Below, piece after piece: positions 26,255-34,568 of a DNA stretch of 64,000 nucleotides. The position numbers and the translations under genes are program-made. The first letter of the stretch is position 1; each line of letters begins with the position of its first letter. Under the pieces are notes generated by a model that was not told the origin of the DNA, searched no databases, and was given only the letters and a program-made list of their open reading frames with translations. Source of the DNA: DHVE2 group archaeon (GTDB lineage: Archaea > Thermoplasmatota > Thermoplasmata > Thermoplasmatales > Aciduliprofundaceae); assembly GCA_026993785.1 (NCBI GenBank), contig JALWRZ010000014.1, forward strand, positions 1 to 64,000. Direction: 5' to 3'.

Positions 26255-29146
26255 TCATTTTTTGAACTTGAATTTATAAAGTAATGCTGCTGCAACTGTT
26301 CCAGCGGTGATCCCTATGTAAAGAAGATTATTCTTTATGAACGCAAGTATCTTTTCCCACAGGCTCATTTTTTTAACGCCCACGAAGAATGGGATTGTGA
26401 GTGTTCTACCTATTCCGGAAGAGGCATTAAGCTGCACTGATAGCTTGTATTTTCCATCCTTAAGCTTGTTTGCGGGAATTAAAAGAAGAGTGGCACTTTG
26501 GTTTGGAGCAAGATAAACAGCGGTCTCGTTGGTGTAATTCTTCCCACCATAGATTATCATCCATGTACTGTTATTAACCCCACTCAATCTTACTTTGATA
26601 TGCACCACATCCGCAGCGTTGCCGGTGTTTTTCAGGAAAAGCTGAAGCTCTACTTTCTCTCCCTCCTTGAGCTTGCTGGCCTGCATAATAAGCGAATGTT
26701 TTTCTGGAACCCCGATTTTTATGGGAAGCGAAAGGAGAGTGGAGTTCTGAAACATTACGTTGAGATACATTTCGTAGCTTCCTGCAGGAAGGGAGGAGGG
26801 GAGGGTGATATTCATCTCCACGGTCTTATTTTCTCCGGGGTTCAAAAAAAGAAGGGGGGAGGACATCAGCGCGAATTTTGAGAGAGGACCTGAAATATTT
26901 AGCGTGAATAAGGCGGGGACATTTCCCGCGTTTATTATATTCGCCCGGAGCTTGTAATAGCCCTCTCCTTTGATGATAGATACAATCTCTCCTTTGGCTG
27001 CGTGCACAGGGGCTACTATCAACGCGGTTTCTGCATGCCGTGTTATATTGGAAGAGGAGATTACTGTGAAATGGATTGTGTTTTTCTCGTATGCTGGCGT
27101 TGTTGTGGGCACATAAATTTGAAGCTCATAGGTGAATTCAGCTCCAGGATCAAGAGAGAAATTTCCCAGAGATGGGGTATGAAATGGCCACGGTCTATTC
27201 TCACTGAAGAAGATGTGATAGGTATCTCTACAGTTTCCATTATTATAAATGTTCAGATTTACGGATATCCATTGCCCGGGTAATCCTAGAATGTTGCTAT
27301 AATATCCAATCTGAAAGTTTCCGTGTGGGAGTATTGTGATATTGAGCTCCTTAACTGTATATTTTCCTGTGGCGATGGAAGTGACATTGATCTCCATAGA
27401 ATATGTAGATGAGAGCACACCATTTTTTGAAGATATATTCATGGTGACGAGTCTAGCCACTCCTGGAGTAACATTCTCTATTCTACTGGGATAGCTCACA
27501 GAGAACAGCGAGGAATTGTAATTCACTTCCAAGGTATAATTATCCATCGTATTTCCTGTGTTGATGAGGTAGAATGAAAAATTGGTGCTGTTGCCCGCTT
27601 CTAAGGAAATGCTCCATTGACCCTTAAGCTCAAAGGAGAAATTGCGTATGAATATGGACTCCGATGCAGAGTTATCATCCTCCTCATATTCTGGAATATC
27701 ATTTTCAGGATCCAATGATATTCTTATTTCATGAGTCCCGGGCTCTATTCGAAATGATAGGTTTAGCTGAGTATGTAGATTAATAAATATCTTCTCCTCC
27801 TGTAGAAGTGAATTATCGCAGTATACGGCATATTTGCTCCCTACTGGAAATGTGGATGAGAATGCTGCCTTAATTGTCAGATTTTCCATAGATGAGTGAA
27901 GCTCAAAGCTCTCCACTTTTAAATTTGGGAATTCCCCGCTTCTGAAGTATAGAAAACTTTTTCCCTCTATTTTCTTTACCCAGACCACTCCTATGCTTCG
28001 AGAGTTTATGGCCATGGATGGCTCAAAGGATGCTTCTTCGCTGAGATTTATCAACTCTCCCCTCCTATTTCCTTTCAGATCAAAGGTGGAAAATCGAACT
28101 ATTCCTCGGTCTACATCGTCCCAAAGAAGAAAGAGAGAAGAATCCTTCACAAAAATCTGGGGATTCATGGAATTTTTTCCGTCCAGGGGAGTAAGATTTT
28201 TGTCGTCTATAATAGTGTCACCGGCTTCATTGAGTTTGGTGAATATGACCTCGTAGGCAAGCATCTCCCTAGAACAGGAGAAAGAAACGTAGAGTGCATC
28301 ATCATAGAACACTGCATGGATTGTGCTCTTGGGCGACACCACACTTATCTTTTTCACGGGTCCTAAAGAACTTCCAAAGGATGATATTTTTCGATAGAGC
28401 ACGCTGTATCCAGGCACGCTTCTTTCATCTATCCATAGCACATGAGCATTGTTGCTGTTGTCTACAACAATCTCAGGTCTTGTGGAGTTGCTCTCATCTT
28501 GTGAGATATCCTTAGCAGAGATCATGGGCTTTCCATCTCTGTTAAAAATATCGTAGTATATATCCCAGTTTCCGTTTCTATCATCCTGCCATACCAGGTG
28601 AAGGTATCCTCTGGAATCCATAGCTATTCGTGGCTCTGTGGCATTAAAATCCCCCTCAACTAACGGCTTGGGTGGAATTTCAAGGTCTATATCTTCCTCT
28701 GTGTAGGTAAGCCTGGCAAAATATATGGCCCAGTGGGAATTTATTTCTCTCTGCCAGACAACATACACGGTGTTATTGTTGCTCACCATGTCCGGGTTGG
28801 TATCGTTGCCTGGATAGGTAGTAATTCTCGTATCATTTAGAAGCTTGAAACCCTCTGTATCTACCTTAAGATAGTATATATCCCAGTTTCCATTTCTATC
28901 ATCTTGCCAGACTATATGGTAATTTCCTAAGCCGTCCCTACCTATCCTGGGATTATCCGCATTTCCCATCCAGGTTAATCTCGCAGCCAAGTTCCATTTT
29001 ATATTATCCTTTATTTCACCCACAGAAGCATTTAGTTCCTGGATAGCAAATCCACTCTTATACTCCAAACTACCCACGCCGCCGAGGATTATCAGAAGTG
29101 CAAAGGAAATTGCGATAAGCTCATAGTATATTGGTTTCAGCATCAT
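26255..29146 (-). CDS. Large exported beta-propeller / CARDB-type surface protein with C-terminal anchor
   Basis: 963 residues from ATG 29146 (SD GGAG; ATG 29158 lies deeper in the upstream regulator gene). A signal anchor (YYELIAISFALLIILGGVG) is followed by repeated blades with HIVWQDDRNGNWDIYYLK, HLVWQDDRNGNWDIYYDI and HVLWIDERSVPGYSVLYR, a seven-blade-like beta-propeller at about 50-400. From about 430 come CARDB-like beta domains (DNSASESIFIRNFSF, LNIYNNGNCRDTYHIFFS, ANIINAGNVPALFTLNIS), then a membrane helix and basic tail (LLYIGITAGTVAAALLYKFKFKK). Function unknown; adhesion or envelope scaffolding is likely. It overlaps the upstream wHTH gene by 26 nt and lies between that gene and the archaellin gene. 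Confidence 0.7.
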   Translation of the reverse strand: MMLKPIYYELIAISFALLIILGGVGSLEYKSGFAIQELNASVGEIKDNIKWNLAARLTWMGNADNPRIGRDGLGNYHIVWQDDRNGNWDIYYLKVDTEGFKLLNDTRITTYPGNDTNPDMVSNNNTVYVVWQREINSHWAIYFARLTYTEEDIDLEIPPKPLVEGDFNATEPRIAMDSRGYLHLVWQDDRNGNWDIYYDIFNRDGKPMISAKDISQDESNSTRPEIVVDNSNNAHVLWIDERSVPGYSVLYRKISSFGSSLGPVKKISVVSPKSTIHAVFYDDALYVSFSCSREMLAYEVIFTKLNEAGDTIIDDKNLTPLDGKNSMNPQIFVKDSSLFLLWDDVDRGIVRFSTFDLKGNRRGELINLSEEASFEPSMAINSRSIGVVWVKKIEGKSFLYFRSGEFPNLKVESFELHSSMENLTIKAAFSSTFPVGSKYAVYCDNSLLQEEKIFINLHTQLNLSFRIEPGTHEIRISLDPENDIPEYEEDDNSASESIFIRNFSFELKGQWSISLEAGNSTNFSFYLINTGNTMDNYTLEVNYNSSLFSVSYPSRIENVTPGVARLVTMNISSKNGVLSSTYSMEINVTSIATGKYTVKELNITILPHGNFQIGYYSNILGLPGQWISVNLNIYNNGNCRDTYHIFFSENRPWPFHTPSLGNFSLDPGAEFTYELQIYVPTTTPAYEKNTIHFTVISSSNITRHAETALIVAPVHAAKGEIVSIIKGEGYYKLRANIINAGNVPALFTLNISGPLSKFALMSSPLLFLNPGENKTVEMNITLPSSLPAGSYEMYLNVMFQNSTLLSLPIKIGVPEKHSLIMQASKLKEGEKVELQLFLKNTGNAADVVHIKVRLSGVNNSTWMIIYGGKNYTNETAVYLAPNQSATLLLIPANKLKDGKYKLSVQLNASSGIGRTLTIPFFVGVKKMSLWEKILAFIKNNLLYIGITAGTVAAALLYKFKFKK

Positions 29147-29417
29147 ATCTTTCTCCATCGGCCACCATGGTTATCCTCAGGGTATTGTTCTCGAAATCCA
29201 TGACGGCATTGAAATCCTCGATCTTGGATTTGTATTTCACTCTTTTTCCTATTTTTTCTTCTTGAAGGAGTCCTATCTCCACAAGTTTCTTTATTCTTCT
29301 GTAGCAAACTGTTACGGGTATATTGTACTCTCTGCTAAGTTCCCTGATCCCCTTTGGCCTCGCCGAAGTACCTAAGAGGATTTGCGAGGCATAGCGGTCC
29401 ATAAAGATGCTGACCAT
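29121..29417 (-). CDS. Winged-helix regulator A, coupled to the propeller protein gene
   Basis: 98 residues from ATG 29417, which has SD GGAGGTGA; the frame upstream to 29456 is not coding. HTH: PKGIRELSREYNIPVTVCYR with recognition helix RRIKKLVEIGLLQEE, then a beta wing (KRVKYKSKIEDFNAVMDFEN). It is clearly related over its whole length to the divergent regulator at 29640-29990. Its 3' end overlaps the large propeller protein gene, so it probably controls or is made together with it. Confidence 0.75.
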   Translation of the reverse strand: MVSIFMDRYASQILLGTSARPKGIRELSREYNIPVTVCYRRIKKLVEIGLLQEEKIGKRVKYKSKIEDFNAVMDFENNTLRITMVADGERYDAETNIL

Positions 29418-29639
29418 ACTTTTCACCTCCAGGTTCATAAGAAACCATCGGGGCACACTTTATTAAATTTTTGGATAAATTTTTATAAAATAATATTGAT
29501 TAATTGGTATCATTCCTGTTTCTCAGGAAATGTTTGCATAAGAAATTCGCAGTCGAGGATATCTTCTGTAATTATCCCAAGAGAAAATTGCTTCGAAATC
29601 TTTAAAAAGGAATCCCCCAATAAATACTGGGGATGCAAG

Positions 29640-29990
29640 ATGGATAGGTATGCTCTGACTATGGTGTTGATGGATGAGTACAATCTCAAGATACTGGCGG
29701 CATCGGCCATCAAGCCCATGTCTGTCAGGGAAATCGCCTATAAATTTGATATTCCCCTAGCAAGCGCTTACAGGAAAATCAAGGAACTGGAAAGTTTTGG
29801 CCTCATAAAAGTGGAGGACACCCGATTAACCCCAGATGGCAAGAGATACAAGCTCTACCGCTCTCAGGTGGAGAATTTTGAAGTATCATATCATCGGGAC
29901 AAGCTAAAGATTAAGCTGCATATCAAGTGGCAGGAACCAGAAATCATAGAGAGGAACATACTGAGCACCGAGGAACTCAGAGCTCCCTGA
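29640..29990 (+). CDS. Winged-helix regulator B, paralogue of the divergent regulator A
   Basis: 116 residues from ATG 29640. The frame is open from 29382, but the N-terminal 86 codons look non-coding and a TTTAAAAAG box at 29601-29609 predicts transcription starting near 29632, so a leaderless or nearly leaderless ATG 29640 is chosen. HTH: MSVREIAYKFDIPLASAYRK, recognition helix AYRKIKELESFGLIKVED, then GKRYKLYRSQVENFEVSYH, which aligns with the wing of regulator A (GKRVKYKSKIEDFNAVMDF). The two face away from each other over a 222-bp gap next to the archaellin locus. Converges with the epimerase gene (14-nt overlap). Confidence 0.75.
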   Translation: MDRYALTMVLMDEYNLKILAASAIKPMSVREIAYKFDIPLASAYRKIKELESFGLIKVEDTRLTPDGKRYKLYRSQVENFEVSYHRDKLKIKLHIKWQEPEIIERNILSTEELRAP

Positions 29991-30915
29991 GAAGATGTTG
30001 AGTCGTTAATCTTACACTTTCTTCACTATTGTATTTTGGTTTCCAACCATAGCTCTTTATCTTCTCTATTGAAAGCAGCATTTTGGGAACATCGCCTTTC
30101 CATCCCCTTTTGCCTCCTGTAAAACGATATTTTACGTGGCTCAATCCCATTTCCTCTACGATTATGTCTGCAATTTTTCGTACATTTATCCAATCCTCGC
30201 TTCCTATGTTGAAGATTTCCACATCACTTCTCATATTCTCATATCCGAAGATTATGGCGTTAACGCAATCTTCCACGTACAGATAGGACTTGGTTTGGGT
30301 ACCATCCCCTAAGATTTCCAGCTCCTGGGGATTCTTTCTCAGCTTCATTATGAAATCATAAATCACACCGTGGGTGCTTCTTGGCCCTACAATATTGGCA
30401 AAGCGGTAAATTACCGCACGCATGCCAAAAGTATGAGCATACGCGGTTATGAAAGCTTCCGCTGCAAGTTTGGAGGCCCCATAGAGCGAGATGGGAATGA
30501 GGGGTCCATAATCTTCAGGGGTGGGTATGATCTTTGCCTCCCCGTAAACTGTGGAGGTGGATGTGAAAATAATATCTCTCACATCATTAATGCGCATGGC
30601 CTCCAAGAGGTTGTATGTCGCCAGGGCATTTTGTTCAAAATGTACTCGGGTATCTTGGGCGCCCAGCCGCACATCCGGATTGGCGGCTACATGATATACC
30701 AGTTCCATACCTTCGAGCTCCTTTTTCAGGGTTTCAAAATCCAGAAGGTCCGCCTTCACAAACTTAAAGCGCTTATCGTGAAGATGTTTTTCTATGAACT
30801 CCAGCTTTCCAGAGCTGAGGTTGTCGTAAACTTTGACTTCGTGACCCTGGTCCATTAGCTTATCCACCAGATGGCTTCCTATGAAGCCTGCTCCTCCCGT
30901 TACTAGAATCCTCAT
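29977..30915 (-). CDS. NAD-dependent sugar-nucleotide epimerase/dehydratase (GalE-like SDR)
   Basis: 312 residues. Rossmann motif VTGGAGFIGSHLVDKL at the N-terminus, then the extended-SDR landmarks VAANPDVR, the Ser/Thr STSTVYGE, catalytic YGASK and RFANIVGPRSTHGVIYDF. It most resembles archaeal UDP-glucose 4-epimerase-like enzymes; the exact sugar is not fixed by sequence. It would feed the surface glycan pathway. ATG overlaps the stop of the COG2426 gene by 4 nt, so it is the third gene of the fibrillarin operon. Confidence 0.88.
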   Translation of the reverse strand: MRILVTGGAGFIGSHLVDKLMDQGHEVKVYDNLSSGKLEFIEKHLHDKRFKFVKADLLDFETLKKELEGMELVYHVAANPDVRLGAQDTRVHFEQNALATYNLLEAMRINDVRDIIFTSTSTVYGEAKIIPTPEDYGPLIPISLYGASKLAAEAFITAYAHTFGMRAVIYRFANIVGPRSTHGVIYDFIMKLRKNPQELEILGDGTQTKSYLYVEDCVNAIIFGYENMRSDVEIFNIGSEDWINVRKIADIIVEEMGLSHVKYRFTGGKRGWKGDVPKMLLSIEKIKSYGWKPKYNSEESVRLTTQHLLREL

Positions 30916-31568
30916 TCTTCCTCACCCTTAAGCCATTTGTATATTACCCAAAGCACAATCAGGAATATAATTATTCCTCCTACCACCAGAAAACCACTCT
31001 TACCCAAAGTAAATATGGCAAAGTATGCTCCTGTGGCTATAAAGAGACATCCAACGATAGCGCCTATTGCAACGGATGCTATCACTTTATATTCTCCAAG
31101 CCCAAGAATTCTCCCTATTACGGTGGCAGTTAAACCTCCTGAACCCTGAAAGGGTATGGCCACGAATCCTGCGAGACCGGCATATACAAATTTTCTCATT
31201 ATTCTGTGCTCCTTCCACTTTTTTCTTCCTATTTTTTCAAGTTTCTCTATGTAGAGTCCCAAAAGAGGTATCTTCTTTACAAGCTCCCAGTTCCAGCTTA
31301 CCCACCAGGCAACTAGAATATCTATCATCGAAATAAGAGCAGAGGCTATAAATATACTTCCAGCTCCATAGGCATCGCGAAGGACATACACCGCTGCAGG
31401 GACCATACTTTCCTTCCCTGCAGGGGGTATGAGATAGAGAAGAAGTATGCCTCCGATTGGATAGAAAAGAGAGGGGGGAAGAAGTATATAGAGTGCAAGT
31501 ATGTAAATTATGGCCACCATTATTGGAAAGAGAAATCTATAAATTCTTATTATCAAAAGATCCATCAT
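30912..31568 (-). CDS. COG2426-type membrane protein (putative small multidrug export family)
   Basis: 218 residues with about six helices. The family pattern is visible: GGILLLYLIPPAGKESMVPAA near residue 50 and FVAIPFQGSGGLTATVIGRI near 140, two glycine-rich re-entrant-like loops, with YKVIASVAIGAIVGC following. The family name (PF06695) is historical and no transport has been shown for most members. It overlaps fibrillarin upstream and the epimerase downstream by 4 nt each. Confidence 0.75.
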   Translation of the reverse strand: MMDLLIIRIYRFLFPIMVAIIYILALYILLPPSLFYPIGGILLLYLIPPAGKESMVPAAVYVLRDAYGAGSIFIASALISMIDILVAWWVSWNWELVKKIPLLGLYIEKLEKIGRKKWKEHRIMRKFVYAGLAGFVAIPFQGSGGLTATVIGRILGLGEYKVIASVAIGAIVGCLFIATGAYFAIFTLGKSGFLVVGGIIIFLIVLWVIYKWLKGEEE

Positions 31569-32200
31569 TGGCTCACCACTATACCATAATGGTCCTTTTG
31601 ATATCTCTTGAGATCTATTATCTCTAAAATAGAGAAATATTCCTGAAGAATTGCCATGGTCTCCTTAAGAATCTCCCTGGGTTTTTTTCTTATGTTTATT
31701 GTTCTGGTTTTGAGCATAAGATAACCGATGGAGGCTTTGAATTGAAGCATATTGCTCAGGAAAATATCCACCTGGTCTCTTTGTGATATATCCTGATAGA
31801 TCACATGGGGGGATTCCACAAAGATGCTGAATTCCTCCGTTTTTCTAGCATCATTTAGAATGGGAATTATATTTTTCCTTTTCTCAGCTAAAGTAACCAA
31901 AGATTCCATAGAGATGGGTGAGATTTCTACAGCCCATACCAGAGTCGCAATATCGGATACATGACTCACTGTGGTGCCTGTGGCCGCACCGAGATAAAGC
32001 ACCTTACTCTCCTTGAAATGAAAGTTTTCAAGTCCAAGATGCATTGCAGCGGATAATTTACTCCGCATGGGATCCCATCTTCTGTAGATTTTCCCCCTTA
32101 TTTTAAGCATTTTCTCTCCATATACCGGCTGTGCATCCTGAGAGGGGGTATAATAATCTCCATTATGGAGATACACCCCGGGATATCTGGATTTACGCAT
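31565..32200 (-). CDS. flpA: Fibrillarin-like rRNA/tRNA 2'-O-methyltransferase
   Basis: 211 residues. Fibrillarin hallmarks: RYPGVYLHNGDYYT near the N-terminus, WDPMRSKLSAAMHLG, the SAM-binding VLYLGAATGTTVSHVSDI, and AVEISPISMESL. In archaea it acts in the box C/D sRNP with Nop5 and L7Ae to methylate rRNA and tRNA. The nop5 gene usually upstream is missing here. A minus-strand TATA box (ATTAAATATA, 32221-32230) behind GGAAAG predicts a leaderless ATG 32200. Confidence 0.93.
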   Translation of the reverse strand: MRKSRYPGVYLHNGDYYTPSQDAQPVYGEKMLKIRGKIYRRWDPMRSKLSAAMHLGLENFHFKESKVLYLGAATGTTVSHVSDIATLVWAVEISPISMESLVTLAEKRKNIIPILNDARKTEEFSIFVESPHVIYQDISQRDQVDIFLSNMLQFKASIGYLMLKTRTINIRKKPREILKETMAILQEYFSILEIIDLKRYQKDHYGIVVSQ

Positions 32201-32247
32201 ATTTGGGAGATACGGCGGAGTATATTTAATCTTTCCTACTTAAGGAG

Positions 32248-32362
32248 ACTCCGCCCTCTTTCTAAACATCGAAAAGAAGATAACGACTCTCTTGTAGGTA
32301 CCTACACTATGTCCTTTTCAGGACTTGCCCGCTACTCACTTATCAGCTCGGTTAGTTCTTAC
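32248..32362 (+). other. Hairpin-bearing intergenic element, short copy (element 2)
   Basis: This non-coding stretch shares both ends with the longer element at 54930-55157. Left: ACTCCGCCCTCTTTCTAAAC against GCTCCGCCCCTTTTCTAAAC. Right: a 5-bp hairpin (GTCCT 32311-32315, AGGAC 32320-32324), then GCCCGCT and, after 10 nt, AGCTCGGTTAGTTCTT, against a hairpin, ACCCGCT and AGCTGGTAGTTCTT. It also holds the palindrome GTAGGTACCTAC (32294-32305), and ACTCCGCC (32248-32255) pairs with GGCGGAGT (32214-32221). A relic of a mobile element or a structured RNA is possible. Strand is assigned only by the shared ends. Confidence 0.5.
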
Positions 32363-32366
32363 TAAT

Positions 32367-34364
32367 TTATGCACCCCAAATGCAAATATTAGTCTGTGGA
32401 TCACTATCCCATATACAAGGTGTATCCTCGCTGGCATATTCATCTGCATATGCATGAGCCTCCTCGCAATCTATGATGCCATTATGGTTGGAGACTTCAT
32501 AATAGGTATCGGGATTATGTGTTCCTAACGATGAATTCCAGGTCAAACCTTCTATGAAGTAATGTAGATAAAGAGTATACTCATAAAATTTGTACCAAGC
32601 AAAATCGTTTTCTGGAGCTGATGTAAGGATAAGCGTATTTTCTGCACTCCAATCATTGGAGCAATCCTCAATGAAGCCTCCAGAGAAGCACGAATCGAAA
32701 ATCAAAATCTTGTACTTACTTCTAATATTCTCTAAAGCAGTCGCAAATTCATCATCGTACCAATAGGAATTAAGTGTGCATATAGCTTCGTCGTATTCGT
32801 TGCCACCTACAGTATTAGGGTCATTGTCATCATCACCTATACCATCACGATACTCATCATTGGGATTACTATCCTCCGATCCTCCATCTCTTCGCCCCCC
32901 ATAGTTACCAGGAGGATATCCTGCACTCGTGTGGTCAAGATAACCGCCTCCATGATCTGCATATATAAAAACAAATAAATCATTGTCCGTAGATTTTTGA
33001 GAAATCGCATTCAATGCGTTCATCAAGTTAGTATATGTGGCATCACCATCAATCCACCATTCGTTGGTATTAGGATCATCATCTTTCGCAGTAAGGAACC
33101 ATATGTTTTCATCTTTCCATCTCAGATCCAACAAATACTCCCTAAAACTTTCTATGCTTTTTTTGAAAGCTATTTCCTTGGCCTGTCTAACAGGAGCCAG
33201 GAGTATGGCGTATCTATGATTCTCCAGATGAGGATCAGTTCCATAAACTTTTACCTCTCTTCCATCACTCAATTCGTCTCTGTCAGAGTCCCAGATATAG
33301 CCATAGGTACCATACCGATTTATTTCTTCATAGTCATCTAACCCATCCCCATCGGTATCTGCTTCCTCAGGATTTAAATTATGAAAATACTCAAATCCGT
33401 CTGTTAGCCCATCGCCATCACTATCTGGATTATATGGGTCAGAATGTACCCAGAGATATTGCCATGTCATGCCATATCTACATATCCAGATATACCATCC
33501 TGCCTCTTCTGTGGAGTCACTCAATCCATCCCCATCTGAATCTACGCTACTACCGCTTCCACCGGAAGATGGCATAGGTGGAGTATATGCAAATATCAGG
33601 TTATCGGTGCTTCTGAGCATCTTTTCATCGCTTTTCTTTTCCACTATCTCCATATTAACCCTATCTTCAACATCAAATTTCAAGGTTTTGTATCTCAACT
33701 TCTCTCTTTCCCAGTTCAAGCCGAATTCTTTCACTCCATTCTTCCACGCAAGCACTATATCCTGCCCTTCTTCAAATTCCATCTTCCCCTGTATTGTGCC
33801 ATTATATATCACCCTCCTTGCATGCCCTTCCTTAAACGGCGCTCTCGTCTCTCCCGTGCCATTGTCTATCACCTCAAACCAGTTCGTCGCAATGCCTTCA
33901 TATCTCCACACAACCCTATGCTCCACACTTTTATTGAAATAGAGGAGCAAAAGAGGATACAAAGGCGCTCCTTCTCCCACCTTTTTTCTCTGATAGTATT
34001 CTAAAAATCCGCGCACAGCAATCTTACCGCTATGCGCGAATCCCATGGCTACGGTGTGCCAGCCTCTATGCTCCCCTATCTCCATAAATTTGTATTCGAA
34101 GCTTATCTTTCTCCACTCTTTTCCTTCTTTTATCTCTATTATCGGATACGCCTTCTCAACAAGCGTTTCTCCATTCTTCGCATCTCTTATAACTGCATAA
34201 TCCTCGTTTATCTCCACCATTATTCGCAGATTATTGAAGACATTGCCCTTGAAAAATCCACGCCTATTCTTCTCTTCCATACTGCTTGCCATCCCACCTA
34301 TACTGCTCAAAATTAGTAGCATTATTATACCTGTTATTATTGCCCTTTTGAACATTTTAGACAC
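32367..34364 (-). CDS. Exported caspase-fold (clan CD, C13-like) peptidase with thrombospondin type 3-like Ca repeats
   Basis: 665 residues. Signal peptide: RAIITGIIMLLILSSIGGMA. A beta-rich N-terminal half is followed at about 270-370 by calcium-binding repeats (DSDGDGLSDSTEEAGW, DSDGDGLTDGFEYFHNLNP, DTDGDGLDDYEEINRYG). The catalytic domain (from about 385, RYAILLAPVRQAKEIAFKK) has the clan CD dyad: His471 in FVFIYADHGGG and Cys559 in ILIFDSCFSGG. Legumain/gingipain-like and metacaspase-like enzymes share this pattern. Specificity cannot be read. It probably acts outside the cell, like the papain-like protein at the left end. Confidence 0.78.
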   Translation of the reverse strand: MSKMFKRAIITGIIMLLILSSIGGMASSMEEKNRRGFFKGNVFNNLRIMVEINEDYAVIRDAKNGETLVEKAYPIIEIKEGKEWRKISFEYKFMEIGEHRGWHTVAMGFAHSGKIAVRGFLEYYQRKKVGEGAPLYPLLLLYFNKSVEHRVVWRYEGIATNWFEVIDNGTGETRAPFKEGHARRVIYNGTIQGKMEFEEGQDIVLAWKNGVKEFGLNWEREKLRYKTLKFDVEDRVNMEIVEKKSDEKMLRSTDNLIFAYTPPMPSSGGSGSSVDSDGDGLSDSTEEAGWYIWICRYGMTWQYLWVHSDPYNPDSDGDGLTDGFEYFHNLNPEEADTDGDGLDDYEEINRYGTYGYIWDSDRDELSDGREVKVYGTDPHLENHRYAILLAPVRQAKEIAFKKSIESFREYLLDLRWKDENIWFLTAKDDDPNTNEWWIDGDATYTNLMNALNAISQKSTDNDLFVFIYADHGGGYLDHTSAGYPPGNYGGRRDGGSEDSNPNDEYRDGIGDDDNDPNTVGGNEYDEAICTLNSYWYDDEFATALENIRSKYKILIFDSCFSGGFIEDCSNDWSAENTLILTSAPENDFAWYKFYEYTLYLHYFIEGLTWNSSLGTHNPDTYYEVSNHNGIIDCEEAHAYADEYASEDTPCIWDSDPQTNICIWGA

Positions 34365-34568
34365 CTAATTTATACATGAAATCTTGTTATTTAATTTTTT
34401 TCAAACTGAAATATCTAAAAATTAGTTATATAAATATAACTCTAAAAAATCCTTAGATTATCTTAAAGAACAATAACCGTACAGAAGAAATTTTGGGAAG
34501 AAACAATGTTCCTTCCTGACAAAATTTTAAAGATAAATTTTTTAAATCAGAATATCTATTGGGGGAGT

